Part shown: positions 11,701-22,866 of the stretch, one piece after another
Position numbering within the stretch: the stretch's first letter is position 1
Layout of the letters: each line of letters opens with the position of its first letter
Assembly (NCBI GenBank): GCA_947069175.1
Contig: CAMTDV010001633.1
Span: 58,200,102-58,264,101, forward strand
DNA length: 64,000 bases
Direction of reading: 5' to 3'
DNA from: Scalesia atractyloides
Lineage: Eukaryota; Streptophyta; Magnoliopsida; Asterales; Asteraceae
Notes under the pieces: model-generated
What the model saw: the letters and a program-made list of their open reading frames with translations, nothing else
What the model was told of the DNA's origin: nothing
Databases searched by the model: none
Translations under genes and position numbers: made by a program

Positions 11701-14674
11701 GTTAAGATAGGTCTCCAAAGCCAAAATGGCTTTGGATGGGGTCACAGATGGTCCAGTCTCAAGTCTAGGACAATGGTCAGTGGTTTGGATATTTTCTTGT
11801 AACATCTGCTCTTGACCATTTCCTATCAGATGATTGTATCCGTAGGGATGCCTATTCAATCTTTGCTTTGAAGGCTTTTTGTAACCTTCATAAGTAAGAG
11901 GAACCCTTTTGTAGGCTGGTTGGCCATGCCCTCTTGGAAATGAGTTTGATGGTGGAGCATCTGTCACTTGCACCTCTCTAGGAACAGAGGTTTTGTTTAA
12001 AGCTTTTGTAACAGATGTTTCAATTGGTTTAAAACTCTGCTTGGATTTATTTCCAGCAGAACCTGAACCTTCTCTTTCTAGTGCTTTTGCCTTGGTCTCT
12101 TTTACCTTTTGCTCATAAGTTTTGAGATAGGCACACTCTTGAGTTAAATGATTTGTTTTGTTGCAGATGGTGCATCTTGAAGAATTTTTGATAACACATG
12201 TTTTGTTAATGTCATAGGCTTTTAAAAGAAAACAATCTGCAGCCACATGATTTCTTTTTTCACAAATTCACAAAACACGTTTTTAATCTTTACTCTTCTT
12301 TTCCTATCAGACTTTTTATCAGCAGTGGTTGTGACCTCTGCTGGTACATCTTTGATAGGGATCACCAGTGCTTTTGGGGCTTTAATACCATCAGTGGTTG
12401 TAAAGTCCATTGGTTTGAAGTTTTCTAAAATATCACATTCATCTGACCAGGTTGGTTTAAACTGATATTTTTCAATTTCTTTAACTTTCGTTGAAACCTC
12501 TGGTTTTTCCAAAACAATTTTGTTTCCAAATTTATCTGTGATTTTTATTTCTTCACCAGCCAAGTTTGTTGGGACTATTTCAACCAACTCAGAATCAATT
12601 TCAGCAACATTTTTCTCATTTTGGTCTTAGGTTCTAAAACCTACACCAAACTTAATGTTGCTCTTGATCTGAGCATCAAGCATAATCTCATAACCTTTAC
12701 AGGACTCAACCCATTTTTCACAAGTGATTTGGGTTTCTTCCAACTCCTTTTTACAGATTTGGTATTTTTCTACCATGGTGGAATTGGTCCTTGGTTATGC
12801 TTGATTCATGCCTCAGGCTACTCATTTCAGAATCTTTTTCACTTAACTTTGATTTTAACTCTTTAATCAGTTTTTCAAAATTAAGTTCATCTTCTAAAAT
12901 TTTGTTTCTCAGGTTTCCATTCACCTGCTTAATGTTTGCAAAAGCAATGATACATTTATCAGAACATAGATCTTAAGGATCTGAGGTGATACCTTTGTAG
13001 CAGCCATGAGAGCACAATCACACTCATCTTCACACACATCAACATTCCATGGGTCAGCAGGAGAGTTCTTTTCCTTATCAGCAACATTTTTCTTTTCTTC
13101 ACTTGAAACCACTGTTTCATCACAAACTTGAACTTCATCAGTTTTTGACACTAACTCCTCAGATTCAACACCTTCAGCAATTGTCTCTAAGGCCATTAAA
13201 CAAAATTCTTGTTCAACATCATTATTGGCCATTAAGGCAAAGTTCTCATCAGTCAAACCTCAGGCAAGCTACTCCAGTCAACATAACTTTGTGTGAAAAA
13301 ACTTCGTTGACCAACCTCTGCTGGATTAGCAGTGGTTTGAGTAGGTTGTGTGACAATGGGTGCTTGTTGTACATGCACTTGAGGATGTGATGGTGCCTGA
13401 ACATATTGAATTTGTGGAGCAGTGGATTGAACATAATGCACTGGAATAGTAGTAGCAGGATGTGCAAAGTGGGCAGTGTTTTGAACATGTTGAGCAAGGG
13501 TATATTGGGAATAATGAGCAGTGTTTTGTATGTGCTGAGGTCTAGGCCAGGATGAGTCACTATTGGTCCAGAATTGAGACCTGCATTCTCTGGCAAAGTG
13601 TCCTAACCTATTACACTTATAACACTTGACTTTTGATTTATCCAGCCCAACCTTCAACCCCCCATGCAATCCTAGAAATTTCCTTCCAGTTCTCTTATAG
13701 AATTTACTAGCCCTAATACTCAATAAGACCAGTTGGTGCAAAATATCCATTTCCTCAAGATCAGAAGGTTCAAAGTGTTGCGAATCATTCAGCTCAAAGG
13801 ATAAATTGTTAGAGGTTTAGCTTTCCCCACTAGCAGTGAAAGCATAGTTGGGTGCATATGTTTCAGATCCAAAGTTCCCACCAGATGTAATATCTATATA
13901 GTGATCATAACTTTGGTCCTTACTGCTGTCAGAACCCTCTTCATGGCCAAAAAGAGTTGTATTACCCCATGAGTAATCATCAGTTATTTTGCCAGATTCT
14001 TACAACTTCTTTTTCTGGTTTAACTCTCTCTCATAAGTGAAGAGTATCCCATGAAGTTGTGTCAACGACATATCTTTAAACCCAACAGACTTTCTCGTTA
14101 CATAAGCTACAGTCTCCCACTTATCTGGTAACGATCTAAGGAAACAACTATTGACAGTCGAATTACGTAGAACCACATTAACCAGTCTAAGTTCACTGAT
14201 GAGACAACTGTAACGTTCAAACTTTTGTGTTAGAGACTCTCCTTTCAAGTGACAAAATGTTTCATACTGCTGATTTAGAACTTCTCTATTACTTCCTATC
14301 ACTTCCTCAGTCCTACCGAATTGCTCCTTAGGTGCATCCCATAACTCCTTTGCACTATTGCAATGGAATAGACCAGCATAAATCTCATTGGGTAAGGCCG
14401 AAGAAACTATGCTAAATGGCTTAGCATCCAATTCAATTTTCTGGAAATCCTGCTTCGAAAAGTTTTCAAGATTTTTTGGCACTTGTTTGGTTGGATCCTC
14501 TGTGCTTGGAACCATCAGAACGTGAGGTCCATAAGCAACAGATCTCCAGCAACCGGTGTTTTGCTGGGCAAGGATATGACCCATCTGTTGTTGCCAAATG
14601 AAATATTCATTTCTTTTGAGCATCGGCGGTTTGAATAAGGATCCAGAGTTGGCATCCTGTGCGTTTTGAGACAT
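11698..14674 (-). pseudogene. C1 gag, broken
   Basis: Gag packages element RNA. The N-terminal part (14000-14674) starts with an upstream-supported ATG right after the leader and shows the copia gag pattern (KRNEYFIWQQQM, NSAKELWDA, LKGESLTQKFERY). A zinc knuckle CYKCNRLGHFAREC (CX2CX4HX4C, intact) lies in frame 13253-13750, followed by a Gln/His/Thr-rich stretch. An acidic part (12921-13256) follows, then 12222-12587, then a second intact knuckle CTICNKTNHLTQEC in frame 11698-12246. Stretches at 13751-13999 and 12588-12920 continue gag but are out of frame. Two knuckles and this great length fit the Sirevirus lineage. Confidence 0.85.
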
Positions 14675-14818
14675 TTTCAGTTGATTTTACACAGATTTCT
14701 ATTTTAAAAACTTTTAACGTAATAAAACTCTGTTTATCAAGCAAAAACAACCAAACTAAATAGCAGAGAGCTGATCTGTTCGAATCAAATCGATTGTTAG
14801 ATCGAATTTTATGAATCA

Positions 14819-14831
14819 GGCTCTGATACCA
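14819..14831 (-). promoter_or_regulatory. Primer-binding site of C1 (initiator-Met tRNA)
   Basis: Minus-strand TGGTATCAGAGCC, two bases inside the 5' LTR, complementary to the 3' end of plant initiator methionine tRNA. Confidence 0.9.
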
Positions 14832-14833
14832 AT

Positions 14834-15461
14834 TGTTAGGATCTGAGTTTGAATTACTTGTAGTTTTTGTTTCAAAAATGGAAAATGATTGAGTTTTGTA
14901 GAGATTTGCAGCGGAAATAAATGAAAAACTTTTACTACAAGCAATGGTCATTTGTTTTCATCATCAACATGCTTTCAAGTTGATAAATTTGCATGTGATT
15001 CACAAACTCCCCCTCAGCCTTTGCAATTTAAGTTTGATAGTAAGAGAATGCAGAGAAGATGAAATGCGAAAGTTGATCTTTTAATAGACAAGATTAAACT
15101 ATTACACAAGTTACCTATTTATACTAAACTATCTAACCACTGAGCATCTTTGATGATGTCAGGGTTGATAGTGACAGGAAACTAAATGTAACAAATACAA
15201 ACACTTCTAATACTAACTATCAGTGCTTAGCACTGTTACATTGATAAACTATCTAATGACTAAGCTCTGATCTCTATCCTCTGATCCTTGTAGCTCTGGC
15301 AGACCTTTGCAACTTTGTGAAGACAGATGATAGAAGAGCAGTCTTTAGGGAAGGCAGTGTTTGTACAACAGAGGTTGTAATCTCTGATGGTGTAACCAAA
15401 GCTCGGATAGTGTTATTTGGCTTTGTATCATCTGTTCCTTTCATAGGGTTCAATCCCAACA
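14834..15461 (-). repeat. 5' LTR of copia C1
   Basis: Pairs with 3437-4066. It ends next to the primer-binding site, which fixes the orientation of the element. Confidence 0.9.
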
Positions 15462-15605
15462 GTTATACTACGCTCACGATGAGTGCACTTGCCCAAGTGT
15501 GTGTTTAGTGTTAGCTAATATCGTGTTTTATAAATTTAAAACTTGACTAACGCGTAAAATAGGCTCAAAATATTAATATATTCATAACACGCTTTACGCA
15601 CACAA
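15462..15605 (+). repeat. 5' LTR of Athila A, last part
   Basis: Continues the LTR interrupted at 3436 and matches 21017-21163. It ends GCACACAA, one base different from GCACACCA in the 3' LTR. Confidence 0.8.
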
Positions 15606-15611
15606 AGTTTT

Positions 15612-15629
15612 TAGCGCCGTTGCCGGGGA
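15612..15629 (+). promoter_or_regulatory. Primer-binding site of Athila A (Asp tRNA)
   Basis: TAGCGCCGTTGCCGGGGA is complementary, with one mismatch, to the 3' end of plant tRNA-Asp. This is the usual primer for Athila-type elements. It lies six bases after the LTR. Confidence 0.85.
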
Positions 15630-15923
15630 CACAAGGATTTTAAGAAAGTTCAAAGTCAGCGGCCCAATCATTTTTACCTGTTTTTTTCTCTTTTTTTAGG
15701 TATTTTACATTTTTTAACAAAATCTGCACATGCTGCAGGCTGCAGCACGGGTCATGTCCAATCAATACGCCCCCGTGTCCAATAAACAGCAGCAATAGAA
15801 ATTTGTTTTAGTCAGACAGTAGCTCAGCATGGGCCCGTGTCAAACGAACACTGGGCCGTGTCCAACATCCAGTTACTGAACAGGACTGTCTGATCCCAAC
15901 GGTTGATAACCTCTAACAAAAAC

Positions 15924-16412
15924 ATGGATGATATCAATTATTTTTACTTTCGCCACTCTTACGATGAGTGGTGTCAACTATGTGGTGGGTTTCATCAAGA
16001 TGTAGAATGTTACACCCTAAATTTTGAACCCCACTATGTGGCGGACCCGTCGTTTTCCTGCGGTAATAACCTTAAGATGGGCGAAAGTAAACACGATCTC
16101 TATCAGCCAACCGAATACCCTCAGCCTCCGCTTCCACACGACGTAACCTCATCTGATCTATGTCAACTGGACGAAGGGATTCTCAAAAAATTAAAAGAAA
16201 TAGAGCTTATGATAAAAGTAAGGTATTCATCACAAGACCAAATCCAAGGAGAATCGTTGAGTTCGTGTTCGGAATCCAGCAACATCAAAGCCAGCGAAAG
16301 TACCCCAACCTCTTGTGAAAACTCTAGTGATAGTCATCCCTGTGTCGATTGTGCCATGAAGGACTCTCCATCGGCCGCCACCTATATGCTCATAGACATA
16401 CACTTTCTTTAA
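15924..16412 (+). pseudogene. Athila A gag fragment
   Basis: An open frame of about 162 codons from the ATG at 15924. It begins Asp/Tyr/Phe-rich and carries CQLCGGFHQDVEC, which fits a zinc-knuckle-like pattern with a shortened middle, then an acidic Ser-rich tail. It sits directly after the leader, where gag belongs, but is far shorter than a full Athila gag and ends before any protease. It could be a remnant or a short RNA-binding protein kept by this deleted element. Confidence 0.55.
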
Positions 16413-17161
16413 CAAGAGCTCGGATAAGGGGAATAAAGGTTGGTTTCGCCCACCGGTAAGTAGTCTAGGTTTTACCCTTTCCGATAACCTCTTGCGTTAA
16501 TGCATAAAACAAGAGCAATTAAGATACCTTCGTCATTTCGATGTTGTTCCCTCCAGTAAGGAACCTCCCAATCTCGGGAAAACCTTGACGTAAATTAGAC
16601 AAAACTTCATAAAAACTCCAACCACAGGGCCGTGTTCAACCAACACGCCCCGTGTCTATAATCCAGACAAATGTGTCAGAACCATGTCTGAGCACGGGGT
16701 AGTGCCCACTGTGTTGTCGCTTTCTATAAAGTTAGCCTTGGTGCTGCATGTTTGGCCTCATTCCAAAGACAGAGATCTCCTGTGATTTTCACATATACCA
16801 AAGCATGTTCTTGAAAAAGTTCCCTCAAACCATGTTGTCTTTACCACTTTTGTCTCTTTCCTTTCTTCTCCAAAGAACTCAAAACCTCCATTAAAGCTTG
16901 AAGCTCCATAACTTCAACTTTATTCATGCAAAATAAAAGTTTTAAACAAAAAAATCTCAATAAACAAATGTTTAATCACATTGCTTTAAGTTATATACAT
17001 TCAGAAATGTTCAAAACCACAGAAAAATAAGTTAAAACAATGAGTTCTTAAGTTCAAAAATTATGCAGAGGAACGAGCACAGCCCGTATCCACTGGACAC
17101 GGGGCCTTGGTGAAGTTTATAAGTTGTTCCCTTTCTTGAAATTTCTCTCTTTTTTTCTTAG
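16413..17161 (+). other. Noncoding tract with palindromic words and an acceptor-like site
   Basis: No frame is open. CACGGG/CCGTG word pairs occur at about 16622-16720 and 17085-17110. The end (17144-17160) is a pyrimidine tract TTTTTTTCTTAG one base before an ATG at 17162, a good match to a plant 3' splice site. Confidence 0.55.
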
Positions 17162-17565
17162 TATGTCAAGTAAGAACAGTGGAACCTCATCAGCACACTC
17201 AAGAAACAACCGGTGAAGGAGGCCATCGATTGAAGCCACCCTGGTCCGCTATGTGTACCATTTGAGGGAAGCAATTGATGAAAGACATCAGTGGAGGAGG
17301 CCCTAGTCGACCGAGTCAACAATTTGACTGTGGGATTAGAGAATTGCCTCCATGACATCAACCTTTTGCACCAAAGGTTGAACATTCTTGCGATGCCACC
17401 CATGGAGCCGATCTTCCCACAAAAAGATTGGAACCTCGCACAAGAAATCATCGTTCCAATCGGATGAGATGATCTCCCTTTGGAGCCTCCTCTAGACGTA
17501 TTACACGAGGTTTCGGTGGTTGTCGCACCTCCCGCTCCTCCCCCGTATGAAAATACGAAATAAAA
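17162..17565 (+). pseudogene. ORF1-like remnant of Athila A
   Basis: An ATG right after the acceptor-like site opens a Ser/Asn-rich start that stops after 17 codons. Broken frames continue to about 17565 with an Asn-Leu/Asp-Ile-Asn pattern and a Pro-rich end. Its position after the place of pol matches the Athila ORF1-type protein of Athila B, but sequence support is weak. Confidence 0.35.
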
Positions 17566-19451
17566 GCCCTTCCTCTTCCTCCCTCGGGAGACTGGGGAAA
17601 TGCTCAATGACTTTTTAGGGGTGCACCCTCCGGATTGAAGTTCTTCAAAGCCCTTACGTTCCGAAAAGTCTTTTCCGAGTTTTTGTTGTTCTTGAACATG
17701 GAAGCATCTAGGGTAGAACTTCATTATGATTTAGATTTATTGCATCTATCTAATTTTAGGACTTTTGTAATTTTTAATTTTTTAGGCTTTATCTTAGGAC
17801 ATTTTGTATCTCGCAACTCTAATATAAGATGGTTTAAGCTATTGTTGTGGTGTTTGGATCTTATCTTATGGCCTAACAAACGAGAAAAGATGAAAACTGC
17901 CGACGGGACGCTAAAACCACACCCCATACACGTAAATAGTACCTTCCGACAACTTTTTCAGCTTCCCAGCATGTGCAGCACGGGACCGTGCTCAACTGAA
18001 CACGCCCGTGCCCAGGTTCTACAGAAAAAAAATTTAACAGGTAACTGACCACGGGCTGTGCTCACTGGCGACGCCCCGTGGTCAACCTTCTGTCTCACTT
18101 TGATACTTGCGCTCTGAACATGGGGCCGTGCCCGGACAACACGGCCCGTGGCCAGGTGCCCAATATCATAAAAAATTGTTTTTAACACACTTTTACATGT
18201 TCGAATCAACCGAAAAACATATTTTTGGACACATTGAGGACAATGTGTTATTTAAGTGTGGGGGAAGCTAAAACCTTGAATCTCACAAGTCCTAATAACA
18301 AGCCTTACACAAAACTCGCATTGGAACCGCTAATCACCCCAAATCTTTTTCAAATTTTTTTTCGTTTTTTACTTGTCTTGGTTTAATTTGGGAATAACAA
18401 GTTATAAAAAAGTTATGTTTTTACTTATAAAAAGGCATGACAAATCTTTTTAAAATTTGATTATATATACTTGTTCACAATAAAAACCCATTCCCAAAAT
18501 AAGTGAGGTTTTGAGCATTTATTGAGCATACACACATACATCTTTGAACTAAATGCTCACTTTTCGTTTCTTGTGTGAATAGCCACTTGGTTCTTACGAC
18601 TCTAGAACTTGCAAAGATGATACATTCCCGGTCCTTACCAACTTAAACCCAAGTAAGTAAATGATGGAGGCATTAGGAGTAACCCATTTTCATTCAAAAC
18701 CATTGTTTTCCTTCTTTCGACTCCATTTCCTAAAATCCCCCTAGTTAACCCTTTGAGCCTTAGCCTTTTTCGTTTCAAAAACCCACAAAACAAACACCCA
18801 CTCCCCACCAAAACCTTTTTCTTTAAAACCCATTTGCTTTGGTAAAAAGCTCGGTTATCTGGTGTCATAAAAAACCCATAGTTCTTTCAATAACCAAACA
18901 AGTTCCTCAAAAATCTTGTTTGAAAATGCTTAGTTTAAATTTATGTCACAAAAAGAAAATATTTTTACGACAACTGACGCCTTTTACGCTTTCCGTCATT
19001 TTACTAACTACTAACCAAATCACCTACCTTTAGCCCAAGCCTACCCTTTTTCAAAGACCTCTTGATATTTACAAAAGTTCATAGTTAAAAAGGAGGAGGA
19101 TTGATAGCTTGGCAAGTGTATGGTATAAGTGATTTCCAAACTAGAATCGAGTGTTATCACAAAAATACATCTTCGGCCGAGTGTTGAGTGATCTCTTGTG
19201 AGGTAAGTGAACTTGTATATAAATAGAATTTTAAAGAGGCATGTTATGCCGAAATAAAATGATTTTTTTCTAAAAGATGTCCTAAATAAATCATGACGAA
19301 TAGGATTGTAAATAAAATAAAAACAAATTTTAAGTAAAGATCTTGGATTCCCGGGACTCAAGACAAACCACAAAAACTTCTTCTCTACCTATTCCATTTG
19401 GGTGTGTAAGCCACATTTAAACGGGTTTTGCTTGAGGACAAGCAAAGATTC
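17566..19451 (+). other. 3' noncoding tract of Athila A
   Basis: No gene is visible. Palindromic word pairs lie at 17965-18165. A purine tract AAGTGTGGGGGAAG at 18254-18267 resembles the 3' polypurine tract and recurs inverted in Athila B as a run of twelve C at 38054-38065. The right half (about 18300-19466) matches Athila B 36626-38040 and 24548-24782 in inverse orientation. Confidence 0.6.
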
Positions 19452-19466
19452 AAGTGTGGGGATATT
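19452..19466 (+). promoter_or_regulatory. Polypurine tract of Athila A
   Basis: AAGTGTGGGGATATT abuts the 3' LTR start TGATGTGTGC. The preceding GAGGACAAGCAAAG is typical of the Athila 3' end. Confidence 0.75.
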
Positions 19467-21163
19467 TGATGTGTGCAAAATGTAACATATAAATTACATC
19501 AGATGCGGCATAAAACTAACCCTTTTTTAGTACTAATGTTGGGAAAAACACGTTTTTTTGTTCCTTTTGTATTTTCAGGATAAAATGATCTCAAAAGAAC
19601 AAAGGAAGCAAATAAGCAGCCAAAACCAACATAAATACACATAGAAGGAATAACGTGCCATGCCTGACCCCTCAGCAACACCCCCAAAGACAAAAACAAG
19701 AGACAGAAGCTGACCACGGGTCATGGCCAGCCAGGCATGGGGCGTGTCAGCCATTGCACTTAAAGACAAAACCTAGAGAAGCTTCTACGCCCACCACGGG
19801 GCTGTTCCCAGACCAACATGGGGCGTGGTCAACTGTAAGATTTGTAGAATCTTGATAGTACAGCGAAGAGTTGGCCACGGTGTCGTGCCCAGGAGACACG
19901 GGGTCGTGTGGGGCCCTCTGCTGACAACTGCAATTAATGAAGGAAGAGAAGATGATAGCCACGGGCCGTGCCCGCTGGACACGGGGCCGTGGCCGGGCTA
20001 CTGTTTGGGCTACAAATAGGGGTGCTTGGTTCACTTCAAAGGCATCTCTTGGCAAACCACTTCTATCTCACTTTGCCACCACTCCACCACCACTACAACA
20101 CCAACACCCACCACCATCATCCATCTATCATCTAGAGTGTGTAGTAGTCTCGGGAGCCAAGATTGATAGTAAGGGTTCTTGTCAAACAAAGGCCGTGTTT
20201 GGCTAAATTTCTTACATCACTTGATGAAGACTAATCTTTTACGTATTACTATTAGTTTTTAATCTTTCGGCACTTTTTAATTGGGTACGTATTAATGACT
20301 TTAATAACTAATTTCTTATGTTGAAAGTGAATTTTCCTAACCATTTCTTCATGATGTCATTGATTTGCTCATTCGTGTCTTTATGGTTTATGTAAAGCGC
20401 GTTAACTACTTGGAAGGGGGTTAGAAGGGTGGTTTGGTAAAATTCTTGTTTCGTTCAGTGTTTAGATCCTGCGAGGACTTGGTTCAAGCTTACTAGGACC
20501 TCCTTCAATACCCCAAAGGTATTGCATGGCGGGGGTGCGAATAGTTTGAACCCCTCATATGTAAATTACTATTAAAACTTTAAACCGGCTTCTTGGGATT
20601 GTATCCTTGCTGACTCAAACCATTTAGCCGAGGGTAACGTCACCTTCAAAAGAGGGGCCTAGCACTTTTCGCATTAATAACTTATTTAATATCTTCCAAA
20701 ATTCCAACCATTTGAGATTGTATCCTTGCTAACTCAACCGCTGGGTTGAGGGTAACGTCACCTTCAAAAGATAGGCCTACTACTAAGAGTAAGATAATCT
20801 CTTAAAAAGTCCGAAAGTGCGAAAATTATCAAAGGATACATAAAAGAGAAGTTGGATCCAAGTGATTCTATCTTGTCTATTTGTATTTTATTTTATTTAT
20901 CTTAGATTTAATTTTATGCTTTAAAAACCTTTTATTAAAAAATTTGGATCGATTAGAGGTTGACACTAAACCGGTATTAAAAGCTCCTGTGACCTTGGAC
21001 GATCTCGGTATCTTACCACGCTATACTATGCTCATGATGGGTGCACTTGCCCAAGTGTGTGTTTAGTGTTAGTTAAATATAGTGTTTTATAAATTTAAAC
21101 TTTTCTAACGCGTAAAATAGGCTCAAAATATTAATATATTCATAACATGCTTTATGCACACCA
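19467..21163 (+). repeat. 3' LTR of Athila A
   Basis: The only uninterrupted LTR of this element (1697 bp). It ends GCACACCA followed by the target duplication CGTAT. Confidence 0.85.
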
Positions 21164-22866
21164 CGTATCATACTTATACTTCTCATGTACCTTACACACT
21201 ATTTATAAATACGATTTCAAAAACGTCACCCACAAGACAAACACTACTCGTATTCCCAAAAATTAAAGTCTTATCGTCAAGGTAGGAGTGATTCCCTTAC
21301 CTTGACGTTTTGACTCCGCCCATTTCTCGAAAGAATCATGTCCTTGAGAGAGGAGTGACGTCCACACCTCAATGGAAGATCAAATCACAACTCGACTATT
21401 TTCGTAACAAACACTCGATCAAAACTTATACTCAATCCTTTTATCTTTGTGTCAATTTTCGCACTTATGCATGAATTTCGAACCTTACTATTTTACTCAA
21501 ATGTGTTTCTCCCCTTCGCACGAAATTCCCAATGATACTTTAAACCTTTCTTTCCAAATTTTCAAAACTTTATGAAATACTGCCTATCAACTTAGTCGGT
21601 CTAATGAACCTCTTGCCCTCGATTTTCATAACTCGTCCAATCACTAAACCACACTCAGTTTATACTACCATTCTAAATACATTTTATTCCCAACAAGAAA
21701 CAAACGAAAACTTTCTCTCACATACCTATAAGTCCACTTTTCTAAAATACTTTTCACAACCCAAGTTTTCCATGGAAATTTTTAAAACACGACTTCTCTT
21801 TTATCAGTATAAAAATAAAGCAAGTTCACTATTTTACAACCTTTCCAAAAAATCGCTAATACGCAAATCTAAATATGAACACATGGGCAAGAAAATTTCA
21901 TAAGATCGGATAACCTACGACGTATGCGAATACAAATTTTTAAAAAACAAAAGTAGCATTTCTTTTTACAAACCACATCTTACATCACAAATTAATACTT
22001 TTCCTTAATATTAACTCGACATTCACAATTCTGGTCTTTCATTTCCGATAAACCTGATTTATCATATTTCAATCAACTCAATGTTTTGACTCAAACCACC
22101 ACACACATGCATATCACCTTGCACGTTTCCATTTATACATTCAACATTTCATGACAATCTTACACGTATTATCATTTCACTTCGTATTTTACACACTCGA
22201 AACTTCATGGTAACCTATGTATACTCAATATCATTATACTTCCACTTATACATTCCATACTACATGCCAATATTATACGAATTTGCCGTCAATCATGCTC
22301 AAAACTTATACATTTGTGCTACTTGGTAGCCATACTGGAAATGTATAAGTGGACAAACCCAAGTGGTTTCGCCTACGTTAGATACACTCATACTTACATA
22401 CAATCATGCTTTCATACTTAATTCTTATACGCTATCGCACACACACATTCTCACTTGTAATACTAAAATGTACCCTGACTCCTACACTACTAGTACAAAC
22501 TATGCGGATCGTGCACAAACTAAAATAATCGCGGGTGCACACAAGATTATGTTGGTAGGCGCATGAAAACCATAGTGGGTTCTACTGTGTATCGTAACAC
22601 GGAACGTAACATGACACCAAATAGCGAAATAGATGTAACATGGTGCGAACATGGTGGATACCCCGCTGGTACTTCCTATATATAAGTGTCCCTACCATGT
22701 TACCAAACTTTTATAAAACGTGCCATGAGAAATTTAGTGATTTCCCAGACCTTGTTAAATATGTTGAATTATAACAAACATTGGTGACTCAACTTCGAAA
22801 TGCTCGGCACTCGATTATCCATGACAAAGCCTCATTCTCAAAATCGTTAACTATAACCGCTACAAC
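21164..22866 (+). mobile_element. Element X, right piece, with further hairpins and a TATA-like box
   Basis: Continues element X after the Athila A insertion. Hairpins CGTCAAGG/CCTTGACG (21275-21282 with 21300-21307) and TCCTTGAG/CTCAATGGA (21341-21348 with 21368-21376, imperfect) belong to the same array as those at 1358-1598. The stretch 22650-22690 (GGTGGATACCCCGCTGGTA, then TATATATAAG at 22677-22686) resembles the T LTR at 27675-27709, so this part is probably a second LTR. It ends where Athila B inserted. No coding region is visible; the frame at 21604-21903 has no recognisable features. Confidence 0.5.

Larger units (their letters stand above)
3437..15461 (-). mobile_element. Copia C1: Sirevirus-type Ty1/copia with a long extra ORF
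   Basis: The element reads right to left: 5' LTR 14834-15461, initiator-Met primer-binding site, gag, protease, integrase, RT, RNase H, a 0.46-kb noncoding gap, an extra coding region of about 3.75 kb, polypurine tract, 3' LTR 3437-4066. The LTRs (630 and 628 bp) start and end TGTTGGGATT...CTAACA on the minus strand. The flanks GCAAT (3432-3436) and GTTAT (15462-15466) each differ by one base from GCTAT, which stands at the same place in the other Athila LTR, so they are a decayed target duplication. Gene order with integrase before RT is copia. The extra ORF and multi-zinc-knuckle gag point to a Sirevirus. Confidence 0.9.
1909..21163 (+). mobile_element. Athila A: Ty3/gypsy Athila-type element lacking pol, split by copia C1
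   Basis: LTRs are 1909-3436 plus 15462-15605 (5', split by C1) and 19467-21163 (3', 1697 bp). They begin TGATGTGTGC (TCATGTGTGC in the 5' copy) and end near GCACACCA. The flanking target duplication is CGTAT at 1904-1908 and 21164-21168. A primer-binding site for tRNA-Asp follows the 5' LTR, and a polypurine-type AAGTGTGGGGATATT precedes the 3' LTR. The internal region is only about 3.9 kb. It holds a gag fragment, an ORF1-like remnant and long noncoding DNA, but no protease, RT, RNase H or integrase. It is a non-autonomous or internally deleted relative of Athila B. Confidence 0.85.

Noticed and set aside
17158..17724. 188-codon minus-strand frame in Athila A
   Set aside because: It is antisense to the ORF1-like remnant and shows no known motif.
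21604..21903. 99-codon plus-strand frame
   Set aside because: Low-complexity Lys/Ser/Phe-rich and within element X noncoding DNA.
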